NCBI RefSeq assembly: GCF_000519205.1
Contig: NZ_JAFB01000019.1
Location: 1 to 64,000, forward strand
Direction of reading: 5' to 3'
Length of the DNA stretch: 64,000 nt
Origin: Amycolatopsis taiwanensis DSM 45107
GTDB lineage: Bacteria > Actinomycetota > Actinomycetes > Mycobacteriales > Pseudonocardiaceae
Shown: positions 7,486 through 16,872 of the stretch, piece by piece
How positions within the stretch are numbered: the stretch's first letter is position 1
Layout: every line of letters begins with the position of its first letter
The notes under the pieces: model-generated
Told to the model about the DNA's origin: nothing
Databases searched by the model: none
What the model saw: only the letters and a program-made list of their open reading frames with translations
Translations under genes and position numbers: made by a program

Positions 7486-8556
7486 ATGGACTTCAGCTTG
7501 ACCGAGGCGCAGCAGGAGCTGGGCACACTCACCCGGCGGATCCTGGGGGACAAGGTCCGTCCGGAGACACTCGGGCGGCACGGGGAGGGCGGGTTCGACC
7601 GCGCCCTGTGGCAGGACCTGGCGAAGGCCGGAATCGTCGACGCCGCACTGCCCGCACCCGCGGGCGGCGGGTTCGGGCTGCTCGAACAGTGCGCGGTGCT
7701 CGTCGAGATCGGGCGGACGGTGGCGCCGCTGCCGTACCTGCCGACGATCACCATGGCGGCCTCCGCGCTCGCGGAGTTCGGCGACGGCGATCTCCTCGAA
7801 CTCTGGCTGGTACCGGTGCTGCGCGGCGAAAAGGTACTGGCCGTCGCCCTGCCCGACGCCGGGGCGCCGTGCGGGTTCACCGCCCAGCGGTCCTCGGGAA
7901 ATGGCTGGCGGGTGTCCGGCTCACAGACCGCGGTCTCCTTCGGCGCGTTCGCGGACGGTTTCCTGGTTCCCGCCGAAACAAGCGACGGGGTCACGGTTTT
8001 CGCCATCGAAAGCGCGGAAACGGAGATACTCACCCAGAGCACGACCGACCACGCCGACGCCGCCTTGATCTCGGCCTCCGACGCTCCCGCGACCTTGCTC
8101 GGCGAGCCGGGAGCGGGAATCGACGAGTGGCTACGACTGCGCGGCACAACCGGATTGTGCGCCCTTCAACTCGGTGTGCTGGACAGCGCGTTGCGCTCCA
8201 CCGCCGAATACACGCGGGAACGGAAGCAGTTCGACCGGTCCCTCGCGGCGTTCCAAGCCGTGCGGCAACGACTGGCCGACGCCTACGTGGACGTCGAAGC
8301 CGTCCGGTTGACGCTGTGGCAGGCGGCCTCGCTGCTCGCCGACGGCCGGCCCGCACACGAGGAGGTGGCCACCGCCAAATACTGGGCCGCCGAGGCCGGG
8401 CACCGCGTCGCGCACACGGCCGTGCACCTGCACGGCGGGGTGGGCATCGACGTGGACTACCCGCTGCACCGGTTCTTCGCCGCGGCCAAACGGATCGAGT
8501 TCTCGCTCGGCGGTGCGACCGCGCAACTGCGCGCGCTCGGCGAACTCCTCGCTTAG
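7486..8556 (+). CDS. fadE27: Acyl-CoA dehydrogenase, FadE27/ChsE5-like subunit
   Basis: A 356-residue acyl-CoA dehydrogenase homologue. It has a degenerate middle domain and a well-kept C-terminal domain (YTRERKQFDRSLAAFQAV and HLHGGVGIDVDYPLHRFF). It is shorter than its partner, as is usual for the second subunit of heteromeric steroid acyl-CoA dehydrogenases. It starts 15 bp after the first subunit and surely forms one unit with it. By analogy it completes the FAD site of the heterotetramer. The pair lies divergent to the ferredoxin/mce unit and shares its operator region. Confidence 0.82.
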   Translation: MDFSLTEAQQELGTLTRRILGDKVRPETLGRHGEGGFDRALWQDLAKAGIVDAALPAPAGGGFGLLEQCAVLVEIGRTVAPLPYLPTITMAASALAEFGDGDLLELWLVPVLRGEKVLAVALPDAGAPCGFTAQRSSGNGWRVSGSQTAVSFGAFADGFLVPAETSDGVTVFAIESAETEILTQSTTDHADAALISASDAPATLLGEPGAGIDEWLRLRGTTGLCALQLGVLDSALRSTAEYTRERKQFDRSLAAFQAVRQRLADAYVDVEAVRLTLWQAASLLADGRPAHEEVATAKYWAAEAGHRVAHTAVHLHGGVGIDVDYPLHRFFAAAKRIEFSLGGATAQLRALGELLA

Positions 8557-8611
8557 TGTACGATTAACCAAATACTTCACATTGTCGTCATTTCCCCCTA
8601 CCGTAAGTCGC

Positions 8612-9763
8612 ATGCGTAGATGGTTAACCGTATTGGTCGCCCTGGTGGTCCCGTTCGCCCTCCTCAGCTGGCCGGCAGAGGCGGCGCCGGCGAAACTCAC
8701 CGCGAGCGATTTCCGGCTTCAAGAAAGCGCTTACAATTCGGTCATCGCCAAACTCGACGGGCTGCTGCCGAACGCGTCCGTCCCCGCCGTGCTGGACAGC
8801 GCGAACCGCGCCGGCACCGCATGCGACCCCGGTGCCACCCACCAGGCTGCCGCGTTCTGCTGGAACTCCGGCGACAACAACACCACCGACTGGTATCCGC
8901 AAGGCATCAGCACCACGGCCGACGCCTACGGCAACGGTCTGTATGACGGCCGCACGGCGCTCTTCGCCAGCTGGTACTACAGCGGCACCGGCACGAACAA
9001 GGGCGTACGAGTGTCCTTTGTGGATATGGCAAACCCGAGCGCTCCGAAGTACCGCCACGTGTTGCTCGTCCAGCCGTACACGAACTCCGCGGGGCAGCCC
9101 GACTTCAAGCCGGTCACCGTGCACGCGGGCGGGATCTTCACCTACGGCTACTTCCTCTATGTGGCCGACACGTCGGGTGGCTTCCGTGCCTTCGACCTGC
9201 GCCATATCTGGAAGGTGACCACCGGCGACAACACGAAGGTCGGACGCCAGTCCGACGGCAGCTACCAGGCGTTCGACTATGCCTATGCGCTGCCCCAGGC
9301 GCTGACCTTCACCCACTCGACGACCAACGGCGCGGCGAAGCTCCGCTTCTCCGCGGCATCGCTGGACCGCACCAGCACACCGGACAGCGTGGTCGTGCCC
9401 GAATACAACGCGGACGGCACCGGAACGCGCGTGGTGCGTTTCCCGATCGACTACACCGACCGGAAGTTCGCCGAATCCGCCGACGGGTACACGCATGCGT
9501 CCGAGGCCTACCAGGTGAACATCAAGAGCATGCAGGGCGCGACCGCGATCGACGGCACCTTCTACGTTTCGGCCAGCGCCGGGGCCTCCACCCGAGGCGC
9601 GCTCTACAAGTTCTCCAACAGCAGCGGTCCGACCAAGTATTCGGGCGCCTTCCCGATCGGCAACGAGGACCTGTCCTACCGGGGTCCGCAGAACCAGTTG
9701 TGGACACTCACCGAATACCCCGGAAGCCGCTCAGTCGTCGCCGTCAATCCCACCGCGTTCTAG
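8612..9763 (+). CDS. Secreted protein of unknown function
   Basis: I do not recognise this 383-residue protein. ATG at 8612 gives a clear signal peptide: MRRW, a hydrophobic stretch, then a likely cleavage after AEA near residue 23. The mature part is polar, rich in Gly, Ser, Thr, Tyr and Asp, with two Cys early on (GTACDPGA and AAFCWNSG) that could form a disulfide. Repeated beta-rich stretches with aromatic residues suggest a beta-propeller or similar extracellular fold. It follows the acyl-CoA dehydrogenases after 55 bp but has its own AT-richer leader, so it is probably a separate unit. Confidence 0.7.
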   Translation: MRRWLTVLVALVVPFALLSWPAEAAPAKLTASDFRLQESAYNSVIAKLDGLLPNASVPAVLDSANRAGTACDPGATHQAAAFCWNSGDNNTTDWYPQGISTTADAYGNGLYDGRTALFASWYYSGTGTNKGVRVSFVDMANPSAPKYRHVLLVQPYTNSAGQPDFKPVTVHAGGIFTYGYFLYVADTSGGFRAFDLRHIWKVTTGDNTKVGRQSDGSYQAFDYAYALPQALTFTHSTTNGAAKLRFSAASLDRTSTPDSVVVPEYNADGTGTRVVRFPIDYTDRKFAESADGYTHASEAYQVNIKSMQGATAIDGTFYVSASAGASTRGALYKFSNSSGPTKYSGAFPIGNEDLSYRGPQNQLWTLTEYPGSRSVVAVNPTAF

Positions 9764-9827
9764 ACAGTTTGCGGCTTGAGTGGCGATGCCGGCCGGCGCC
9801 GCTCAGGTGAAACACAGCCTGAAAGAC

Positions 9828-12509
9828 TCATTCCGCGAGGATCGGCCGCAGCCGGCGGGGACCCGTGTCGGGCCGCGCCGGCGGCGGGCCGAGAACCACC
9901 CGCACGTTGGCCACATGGGCGCCCTCGGGCGAGGCCAGCACGGGATCGAGCGTGAGCGAACGCACCTCCGGGTGCTCCTCCGCCAGCGCGTTGACCCGCA
10001 GCACCAGATCCCGCACCGCAGCCAGGTTCGCGGGCTCGTCGCCGCGATACCCGCTCAACAGGGGCGCGGTCTTCGGCTCGCGGATCAGCATGGCGGCGTC
10101 CACGTCGGTCAGCGGAACCGCTCGGTAGGCGCGATCGGAAAGCAACGTGCCGACCAGACCGGACAGCCCGAACGACACGAGCGTGCCGAACGACGGGTCG
10201 TCCTGCAGGCCGACCAGGCACGAGACGCCCGCGGGCGCCATGCGCTGCACGTACACCTCGTCGTCACCGGAGACCTCGCGCAGGTCCCGGTAGCCACGGC
10301 GGACCGCGTCCGCGGAGGCGAGATCCAGGCGCACCCCGGCGAGATCGGGGCGCCCGCGAAACCGCTCGTCCACCGCCTTGACCACGACCGGGTAGCCGAG
10401 CGCCTCGGCCGCGGCCACCGCTTCGTCCTCAGTGGACGCCATCCGGAACGGCACCACGTCGATGCCGTAACAGCCAAGCAACCGTACGGCGTCGGCGTCG
10501 TCCAACAGGATGTTCTTGTCCGCCCCGGCCAGAATCTCCCGCACGATCTCCTGCGCCTGCTCGATGTGCAGGCCGGGTGGACGGATCAGATTGCCCTGCG
10601 GGCGCTGCCGCCACGCCGCGTAGCGCACGACCTTCGCCAGCGCGTTCACCGCACGTTCCGGGCTGGGATAGGAGGGGATGGAACCGCGCCCCGGCGAGCC
10701 GTCGGATCCGGGCACCGCCAGCTCGGCGGGCATGCCTTCGACGGCGAGAAAGGTCGACACGATGGGCTTGCGCTGATCGACCTCCCGCACCGCCTCGCGC
10801 ACGGCGCGGGCGTAGGCGGCCCCGGGAATCGCCAGCGGCGGCACGAAGACCACGACCAGCGCGTCCGTTTCCGGTGAGACCATCGCCTCGCGGACCGCGT
10901 CGGCGAACCGCTCCGGCCCGGCCTGCGGGCCCACATCCACCGGTTCGAACGCCAGCCGCAGGCCCTGCGCCCGCGCGGTGTCCGCGGCCAGCAGGCCGAT
11001 CGCGCTGGAATTGCCCACGATGCCGACCCGCGGCCCGGCGGGCAACGGCTGATAGGCGAACACCAGCGCGGTGTCGAACAGTTGCGCGAGCGTCTCCACC
11101 CGCACCACGCCGGCCTGCTCGAACAGGGTCTGCACACTGGCCTCGTCCACCTCGGCCGACGTGGCGGCCAACTGCGGGCGCACCGCATGCCGGCCCGATT
11201 TCACCGCCACGATCGGCTTCGTGCGCCCGAGCCGCCTGGCCAGCCGCGCGAACTTCCGCGGGTTGCCGAACGATTCCAGGTACAGCAGCACGAGATCGGT
11301 GTGTGGATCGGTCTCCCAGTACTGCAGCAGGTCGTTGCCGGAAACATCCGCCCGGTTACCGGCGGAGACGAAAGTCGACAGACCCAACCCGCGGGTGCGC
11401 GCGTCGGCGAGGATCGCCGTCCCCAGCGCACCGGACTGGCAGAAGAACCCGGCTCGGCCACGGCCGGGCAGTTCCGGCGCGAGGGTGGCGTTGAGCCGCA
11501 CCGCGGGATCGGTGTTGAGCACGCCCAGCGCGTTGGGGCCCACCACCCGCATCCCGTGCGCCCGCGCCTCACCGACCAGCCGCCGCTCGGCATGCAGGCC
11601 GTGCGGGCCCGCCTCGGCGAACCCCGCCGACACGATCAGCAGCGTCTTCACGCCCTTGGCCAGCGCGCCGTCGAGCACCGACTCGACCTGGTCGGCGGGC
11701 ACCGCCACGACGGCGAGCTCCACCGGATCGGGAATGTCCACAACGGACGGATAAGCCCGCACCCCGCGAACCGAGCGACGCTCCGGATTGACCGGATACA
11801 CGGGACCGGCGAAATCCGCCGACAGCAGGTTCGACAGCACGGCATATCCGACCTTGGTCGGGTCCGCGGAGGCGCCGATCACCGCGACCGAGGCCGGGTG
11901 CAGCAGGTTGTGCACGCTGCGGGCCTCCGCCGCCTGCTCCCGGGCGCGCGCCACGGCAAGCGACTCCTCGGTCGGATCGATGTCGAACTCCAGGTGCAGC
12001 ACGCCCTCCTCGATGGCGCGGCTGACCTGGTAGCCGGCGTCGCGGAACACCCGCACCATGCCCACGTTCTCGGCCAGTACCTCGGCCATGAACCGCCGCA
12101 GCCCGCGCTCCGACGCGGCGGCGGCGAGATGCTCCAGCAGGATCGAGCCGAGACCGCGGCCCTGGTGCGCGTCATCGACGACGAACGCGACCTCGGCGGA
12201 CGGGCCGCCCTCGATCCGCTCGTACCGGCCGACCGCGACGATGGCGTCCCCGAGCAGCGCCGCGAACGCGACCCGGTCGAAGTGGTCGACGACCGAGAAC
12301 CGCTCCAGGTCGCGCGGCGGGATACGCGGGTAGGCGCCGAAGTAGCGCAGGTATCGCGTGCGCTCGGACAGCTTGGCGTGGAAGGCGACCAGCCGGTCCG
12401 CGTCGCTGGGCACGATCGGTCGCAAGTGGACGGTGCCGCCGTCGCTGAGCACCACGTCGGCTTCCCAGTGCCGGGGATAGTCGTACGGGTCGCGGACAGC
12501 GCTGCTCAT
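9828..12509 (-). CDS. Pat-like protein acetyltransferase: GNAT fused to NDP-forming acyl-CoA synthetase-like region
   Basis: An 893-residue multidomain protein. The N-terminal GNAT domain (about 1-170) has the acetyl-CoA loop QGRGLGS. A CoA-binding Rossmann domain (SVAIGAS-like SVAVIGASADPTKVG), succinyl-CoA-synthetase-like domains and a C-terminal ATP-grasp region follow. The His that is phosphorylated in true ADP-forming synthetases (SHTG in the paralogue at 51527) is replaced here by ATSAEVDEA, as in Pat-type lysine acetyltransferases that sense acyl-CoA. The GNAT-first order is the reverse of Salmonella Pat. It starts 3 bp after the acuC stop, so acetyltransferase and deacetylase are co-transcribed; acetyl-CoA synthetase is the classical target. 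Confidence 0.85.
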   Translation of the reverse strand: MSSAVRDPYDYPRHWEADVVLSDGGTVHLRPIVPSDADRLVAFHAKLSERTRYLRYFGAYPRIPPRDLERFSVVDHFDRVAFAALLGDAIVAVGRYERIEGGPSAEVAFVVDDAHQGRGLGSILLEHLAAAASERGLRRFMAEVLAENVGMVRVFRDAGYQVSRAIEEGVLHLEFDIDPTEESLAVARAREQAAEARSVHNLLHPASVAVIGASADPTKVGYAVLSNLLSADFAGPVYPVNPERRSVRGVRAYPSVVDIPDPVELAVVAVPADQVESVLDGALAKGVKTLLIVSAGFAEAGPHGLHAERRLVGEARAHGMRVVGPNALGVLNTDPAVRLNATLAPELPGRGRAGFFCQSGALGTAILADARTRGLGLSTFVSAGNRADVSGNDLLQYWETDPHTDLVLLYLESFGNPRKFARLARRLGRTKPIVAVKSGRHAVRPQLAATSAEVDEASVQTLFEQAGVVRVETLAQLFDTALVFAYQPLPAGPRVGIVGNSSAIGLLAADTARAQGLRLAFEPVDVGPQAGPERFADAVREAMVSPETDALVVVFVPPLAIPGAAYARAVREAVREVDQRKPIVSTFLAVEGMPAELAVPGSDGSPGRGSIPSYPSPERAVNALAKVVRYAAWRQRPQGNLIRPPGLHIEQAQEIVREILAGADKNILLDDADAVRLLGCYGIDVVPFRMASTEDEAVAAAEALGYPVVVKAVDERFRGRPDLAGVRLDLASADAVRRGYRDLREVSGDDEVYVQRMAPAGVSCLVGLQDDPSFGTLVSFGLSGLVGTLLSDRAYRAVPLTDVDAAMLIREPKTAPLLSGYRGDEPANLAAVRDLVLRVNALAEEHPEVRSLTLDPVLASPEGAHVANVRVVLGPPPARPDTGPRRLRPILAE

Positions 12510-12512
12510 CGA

Positions 12513-13682
12513 TCAGTCCCTCGGATCGTCGGGATCCAGTCCGTGCAGCGGGAAGACCGCCCGGCGGGTGTCCCGGATCGCAACGTCCACCGGGTCGTCG
12601 TTCCCGTCGCCCCACGGACGGTAGCCGGTGTCCGCGCTGTCGGTCATCGTGACCGGCACCTCGGCACTGGGCGCGGCCTCGCGCACCGAGTCCACCCACT
12701 CCGCGGGCAACGGCGTCGTGGGCGTCACGTCCCGGTCGAGCGCGGTCGCCAGCAGGTGGGTCCACGACCGCGGCACCACGCGGATCAACTGGTAACCGCC
12801 GCCTCCGACGGCGATCCAGTTGCCGTCCGCGTGCTCCCCGGCCAACTCCCGCAGCCTGGCGTAGATCGCCCGGTGCCCGTCCACGGACAGCGAGAGATCG
12901 GCGAGCGGGTCCTCTTCGTGCGAGTCGACCCCGCACTGCGTCACGAGAACCTGCGGCCGGAACCCGGCGAGCAGCGAGGGCACCACGGCGTTGAAGGCGC
13001 GCAACCACCCCGCGTCACGGGTCCCCGGTGGCAACGGGATGTTCACCGCCGTGCCCTCGGCTTCCCCCGTACCGATCTCCGACGAATGCCCGGTGCCCGG
13101 GAACAGGGTGAAGGGATGCTGGTGGAGTGAGATCGTCAGGACCCTGGGGTCGTGGTAGAACGCCGCCTGCACCCCGTCGCCGTGATGCACGTCGGTGTCG
13201 ACGTAAGCGATCCGGTCGAAGCCGTGGTCGAGCAGCCACGAGATGGCGACCGCACAGTCGTTGTAGACGCAGAACCCGGAGGCATGGTCTCGCATGGCGT
13301 GGTGCAGCCCACCGGCGATGTTCACCGCCCGGCGGGCCCGGCCGGCCGCGACCTCGCGCGCGGCGAGCAGGGTCGAACCGACCACGAGCGCCGAAGCCTC
13401 GTGCATGTCGCTGAACACCGGGTTGTCCATCGTGCCCAGCCCGTGGCCCACGTCCCAGCCGGACAGCGGCGCCTGCTTGACGGCTTCCAGGTACTCCGCG
13501 GCGTGCACCCGCAACAGGTCCGTCTCACTGGCCGGCTCGGGCACGAGCATTCCTATCCCGTCGAGCACACCGAGGCCGCGGGCCAGGCGAATGGTCAGCT
13601 CCAGGCGCACGGGGTTGAACGGATGCTCACCTCCGAGGTCGTAGCCGAGCAGTGCGGGGTCCCAGACGACGGCGGGCTGCAT
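12513..13682 (-). CDS. acuC: AcuC-type protein deacetylase
   Basis: A class I/II histone-deacetylase-like protein of 389 residues. GGLHHAM supplies the catalytic His pair; the metal ligands are in DTDVHHGDGV and in the later CGVDSHEEDPLADL. ATG at 13682 gives the usual AcuC N-terminus QPAVVWDPALLGYD, though no strong ribosome site is seen. As known for AcuC, it removes acetyl groups from acetyl-CoA synthetase or other proteins. Co-transcription with the Pat-like gene makes a writer/eraser pair. It is divergent from ideR across 199 bp. Confidence 0.88.
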   Translation of the reverse strand: MQPAVVWDPALLGYDLGGEHPFNPVRLELTIRLARGLGVLDGIGMLVPEPASETDLLRVHAAEYLEAVKQAPLSGWDVGHGLGTMDNPVFSDMHEASALVVGSTLLAAREVAAGRARRAVNIAGGLHHAMRDHASGFCVYNDCAVAISWLLDHGFDRIAYVDTDVHHGDGVQAAFYHDPRVLTISLHQHPFTLFPGTGHSSEIGTGEAEGTAVNIPLPPGTRDAGWLRAFNAVVPSLLAGFRPQVLVTQCGVDSHEEDPLADLSLSVDGHRAIYARLRELAGEHADGNWIAVGGGGYQLIRVVPRSWTHLLATALDRDVTPTTPLPAEWVDSVREAAPSAEVPVTMTDSADTGYRPWGDGNDDPVDVAIRDTRRAVFPLHGLDPDDPRD

Positions 13683-13881
13683 GAACACCGATGGTAGTCC
13701 GGCGATGCGCGCTGGTGCGGCGTCCGAAGTGGCCTTCGATGAAACTCCTCGCCGAGCACGTGAAGTGCCGCCCGAATGTCGCTTGTGAAGGAAGGCGGCG
13801 CAGGCCGGCACGCGTCCCGCTCGCCTAAGGCGCGGTCGTCGCCAGCGACTACCATGGATTCCTGCGGACGAAGGGGATATT

Positions 13882-14574
13882 GTGAACGATCTCATCGACA
13901 CCACAGAGATGTACTTGAAGACCATCTTCGAGCTCGAAGAAGAAGGTGTCGTGCCGCTGCGTGCCCGGATCGCCGAGCGCCTGCAGCAGAGCGGGCCGAC
14001 GGTCAGCCAGACGGTCGCCAGGATGGAGCGTGACGGCCTGGTGAAGGTGGCCGACGATCGCCATCTCCAGCTGACCACGCACGGCCGGGAACTGGCCACC
14101 GCCGTGATGCGCAAGCACCGGCTCGCCGAACGGCTCCTGCTGGACGTCATCGGGCTCGAATGGGAGCAGGTGCACACCGAGGCATGCCATTGGGAGCACG
14201 TGATGAGCGAGGCGGTCGAACGGAAGCTCGTCAAGCTGCTCAACCACCCGACCACCTCGCCCTACGGCAACCCGATCCCCGGGCTGGACCGGCTCGGCAC
14301 GGGCGAGGCCATCCCGGGCACGGAGCCCGGCCTGGTCCGCCTGGACGAGTTCGCCCGGGCGGGCGGCGGCAAGGTCGAGATCCGCCGCATCGCCGAGCAC
14401 GTGCAACTCGACGCGAAGCTGATGGTGGACCTCAAGACCGCCGGGGTGGTGCCCGGTGGCATCGTGAAGGTCGGGCGGGCCACCGGCGGCAGCACGGTCG
14501 AGGTGGCCGGTGACGGCTCCAGCCTGCAGGTGCCCATGTCGGTGCTGCACGCGGTGTTGGCGCAGGCGAAGTGA
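13882..14574 (+). CDS. ideR: Iron-dependent repressor IdeR/DtxR
   Basis: 230 residues, the length of mycobacterial IdeR. It has an N-terminal winged helix ([18 protein letters not shown] and [17 protein letters not shown]), a metal-binding dimerisation domain ([10 protein letters not shown] and [11 protein letters not shown], which carry the Cys, His and Glu ligands) and a C-terminal SH3-like domain. It represses siderophore and iron-uptake genes when Fe(II) is bound. GTG at 13882 is the start. Its last codons overlap the galK start (GTGA), so galactokinase is translated in the same message. IdeR and a gal gene being neighbours is also known in corynebacteria. Confidence 0.95.
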   Translation: MNDLIDTTEMYLKTIFELEEEGVVPLRARIAERLQQSGPTVSQTVARMERDGLVKVADDRHLQLTTHGRELATAVMRKHRLAERLLLDVIGLEWEQVHTEACHWEHVMSEAVERKLVKLLNHPTTSPYGNPIPGLDRLGTGEAIPGTEPGLVRLDEFARAGGGKVEIRRIAEHVQLDAKLMVDLKTAGVVPGGIVKVGRATGGSTVEVAGDGSSLQVPMSVLHAVLAQAK

Positions 14575-15773
14575 GCCCGGCTCGGCACGAGGCGGGCCTC
14601 CCGCCCGCGAAGGCCGCATTCGAGTCGTTCCGGTCCGTGCACGGGCGCCCGCCCACGGGTGTCTGGTCCGCGCCGGGGCGCGTGAACCTGATCGGTGAGC
14701 ACACCGACTACAACGACGGTTTCGTCCTCCCTTTCGCGCTGCCGCACCGGCTGGCCGCAGCGGCCTCGCCCCGTGACGACCAGGTGCTGACGGTGTCCAC
14801 CCTGGGCTCGGACGGCCGGCTCCAGGAGGCCGCGCCGGTCCGGATCCCGGACCTGCGGCCGGGCTCGGTCCAGGGCTGGGGCGCGTATCCGGCCGGGGTG
14901 GCGTGGGTGCTGCGTGACCACGGCTTCGACCGTGGCGCCGACCTGGTGCTCGCCGGTGACGTCCCCACCGGAGCGGGCCTGTCCTCCTCGCATGCGCTCG
15001 AGTGCGCGGTCGCGCTGGCCCTGCTGGGCCTGGCCGGGCTGGAACTGGACGATCCCCGGACGCCGGACCGCATGGAGATCGCACGCTGGGTGCAGCGGGT
15101 GGAGAACGACTTCGTCGGCGCGCCCACCGGGCTTCTCGACCAGACGGCGTCCCTTCGCTGTAGTGCGTCACATGTCCTCTTCCTCGATGTCCGCTCCGGC
15201 GAGGCGGAGCAGGTCCCGTTCGACAGCGCCGCGCTCGGGCTGCGGATCCTCGTCATCGACACGCGCACGAAGCACTCCCACAGCGAGTCGGGTTACGGCG
15301 AGCGCCGCCGCGGCACGGAACGAGCCGCCGAGTTGCTCGGGCTCAAGGCCCTGCGGGACATCCCGTTCGACGGTCTCGGCCCGGCGCTCGACCGGCTGCC
15401 CGCGGAACTGCGGCCGCTGGTGCGCCACGTCGTGACGGAGAACCAGCGCGTCCTGGACACGGTGGCGCTGCTGCGCGCGGACAGGCTCGCCGAGATCGGC
15501 CCATTGCTCGACGCGTCGCACACGAGCATGCGGGACGACTACCGGATCTCCACCCCCGAACTCGACCTGGCCGTCGAGGTGGCGCGGGAGACCGGCGCGC
15601 TCGGCGCCCGGATGACCGGCGGTGGCTTCGGCGGCTCGGCCATCGCGCTGCTGCCCGAGTCCGCTGTGGCTGCGGCCGGCCAGGCCGTCACCGCGGCCTA
15701 CGAACGGTCCGGCTGGCGCGCGCCGCGAACCTTCGTCGCCGTGCCCTCGGGCGGCGCCGGCCGCGATCTGTGA
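14571..15773 (+). CDS. galK: Galactokinase
   Basis: The 400-residue GHMP kinase has the galactokinase signature [15 protein letters not shown], the phosphate loop [13 protein letters not shown] and the C-terminal [13 protein letters not shown]. It phosphorylates galactose to galactose-1-phosphate, the first committed Leloir step. The GTG start lies within the last codons of ideR (GTGA). galE follows after 82 bp; no galT is visible here. Confidence 0.95.
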   Translation: MSPARHEAGLPPAKAAFESFRSVHGRPPTGVWSAPGRVNLIGEHTDYNDGFVLPFALPHRLAAAASPRDDQVLTVSTLGSDGRLQEAAPVRIPDLRPGSVQGWGAYPAGVAWVLRDHGFDRGADLVLAGDVPTGAGLSSSHALECAVALALLGLAGLELDDPRTPDRMEIARWVQRVENDFVGAPTGLLDQTASLRCSASHVLFLDVRSGEAEQVPFDSAALGLRILVIDTRTKHSHSESGYGERRRGTERAAELLGLKALRDIPFDGLGPALDRLPAELRPLVRHVVTENQRVLDTVALLRADRLAEIGPLLDASHTSMRDDYRISTPELDLAVEVARETGALGARMTGGGFGGSAIALLPESAVAAAGQAVTAAYERSGWRAPRTFVAVPSGGAGRDL

Positions 15774-15855
15774 GGCTGTGTCGGGCAGCACACCACCGTG
15801 GTCCAGAATTGGCGGACAACCTCCTCCCGTAGCGAGAAAGGCACTCGACGACACC

Positions 15856-16845
15856 ATGGCTACCGGCTCCCGCAAGCCCCTCAAACTGATCGTCACCGGC
15901 GGTGCCGGGTACGTCGGCAGCGTCTGCACGGCGAGACTGCTCGAAGCCGGACACGAGGTCGTCGTGGTGGACGACCTGTCGACCGGCCACGCGGACGCGA
16001 TCCCCGAGGGCGCCCGGTTCGTGGAGGGCGACGCCGCGGACGCGACCGCACGGGTGCTGGCTGACGGCGGGTTCGACGGCGTGCTTCACTTCGCCGCCAA
16101 ATCACTGGTCGGCGAGTCCATGCAGGACCCCGGAAAGTACTGGCGCGGCAACGTGTTCACCGCCATCCGCCTGCTCGACGCGATGCGTGAGCACGGCACC
16201 CCGCGGCTGGTGTTCTCCTCGACCGCGGCGACCTACGGCGAGCCTGAACAGACCCCGATCACGGAGGCCGCGCCGACCCGGCCCACCAACACCTACGGCG
16301 CGACGAAACTGGCGATCGACCACGCCATCACCAGCTACTCGCAGGCACACGGGCTGGCCGCGGTGAGCCTGCGCTACTTCAACGTGGCCGGCGCCTACGG
16401 CCGCTTCGGGGAACGGCACACCGCTGAAACCCACCTCATTCCGCTCGTGCTGCAGGTGGCCACCGGTGACCGCGCCAGGGTGCAGATCTACGGCGAGGAC
16501 TACCCCACCGAGGACGGCACGGCGATCCGCGACTACATCCACGTCACCGACCTGGCCGACGCCCACCTGCTGGCGCTCGAAGGTGCCCGCGCCGGCGACC
16601 ACCGGATCTACAACCTGGGCAACGGAACCGGCTTCTCCGTGCGCCAGGTGATCGAGACCTGCCGTCAGGTCACCGAGCACGCCATTCCGGCCGTGGTGGC
16701 GCCCCGCCGCGCCGGGGACCCGGCGATCCTGGTCGCCGCCAGCGACCGGGCCCAGGAGGAACTCGGCTGGAAGCCCGAACGCACGGACCTGCGCGACATC
16801 GTCGCCGACGCGTGGCGGTTCACACAGGACCGCACCCGGGGCTGA
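15856..16845 (+). CDS. galE: UDP-glucose 4-epimerase
   Basis: An extended SDR of 329 residues. It has GGAGYVGS at the NAD site, a catalytic [11 protein letters not shown] Ser/Thr region and the NTYGATK YxxxK motif. ATG at 15856 gives the expected N-terminus just before the Rossmann fold. It interconverts UDP-glucose and UDP-galactose, for sugar use or cell-wall galactan precursors. It follows galK on the same strand. Confidence 0.93.
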   Translation: MATGSRKPLKLIVTGGAGYVGSVCTARLLEAGHEVVVVDDLSTGHADAIPEGARFVEGDAADATARVLADGGFDGVLHFAAKSLVGESMQDPGKYWRGNVFTAIRLLDAMREHGTPRLVFSSTAATYGEPEQTPITEAAPTRPTNTYGATKLAIDHAITSYSQAHGLAAVSLRYFNVAGAYGRFGERHTAETHLIPLVLQVATGDRARVQIYGEDYPTEDGTAIRDYIHVTDLADAHLLALEGARAGDHRIYNLGNGTGFSVRQVIETCRQVTEHAIPAVVAPRRAGDPAILVAASDRAQEELGWKPERTDLRDIVADAWRFTQDRTRG

Positions 16846-16872
16846 CCTCCCGCGAAGGGCTTGCCTCCACGA

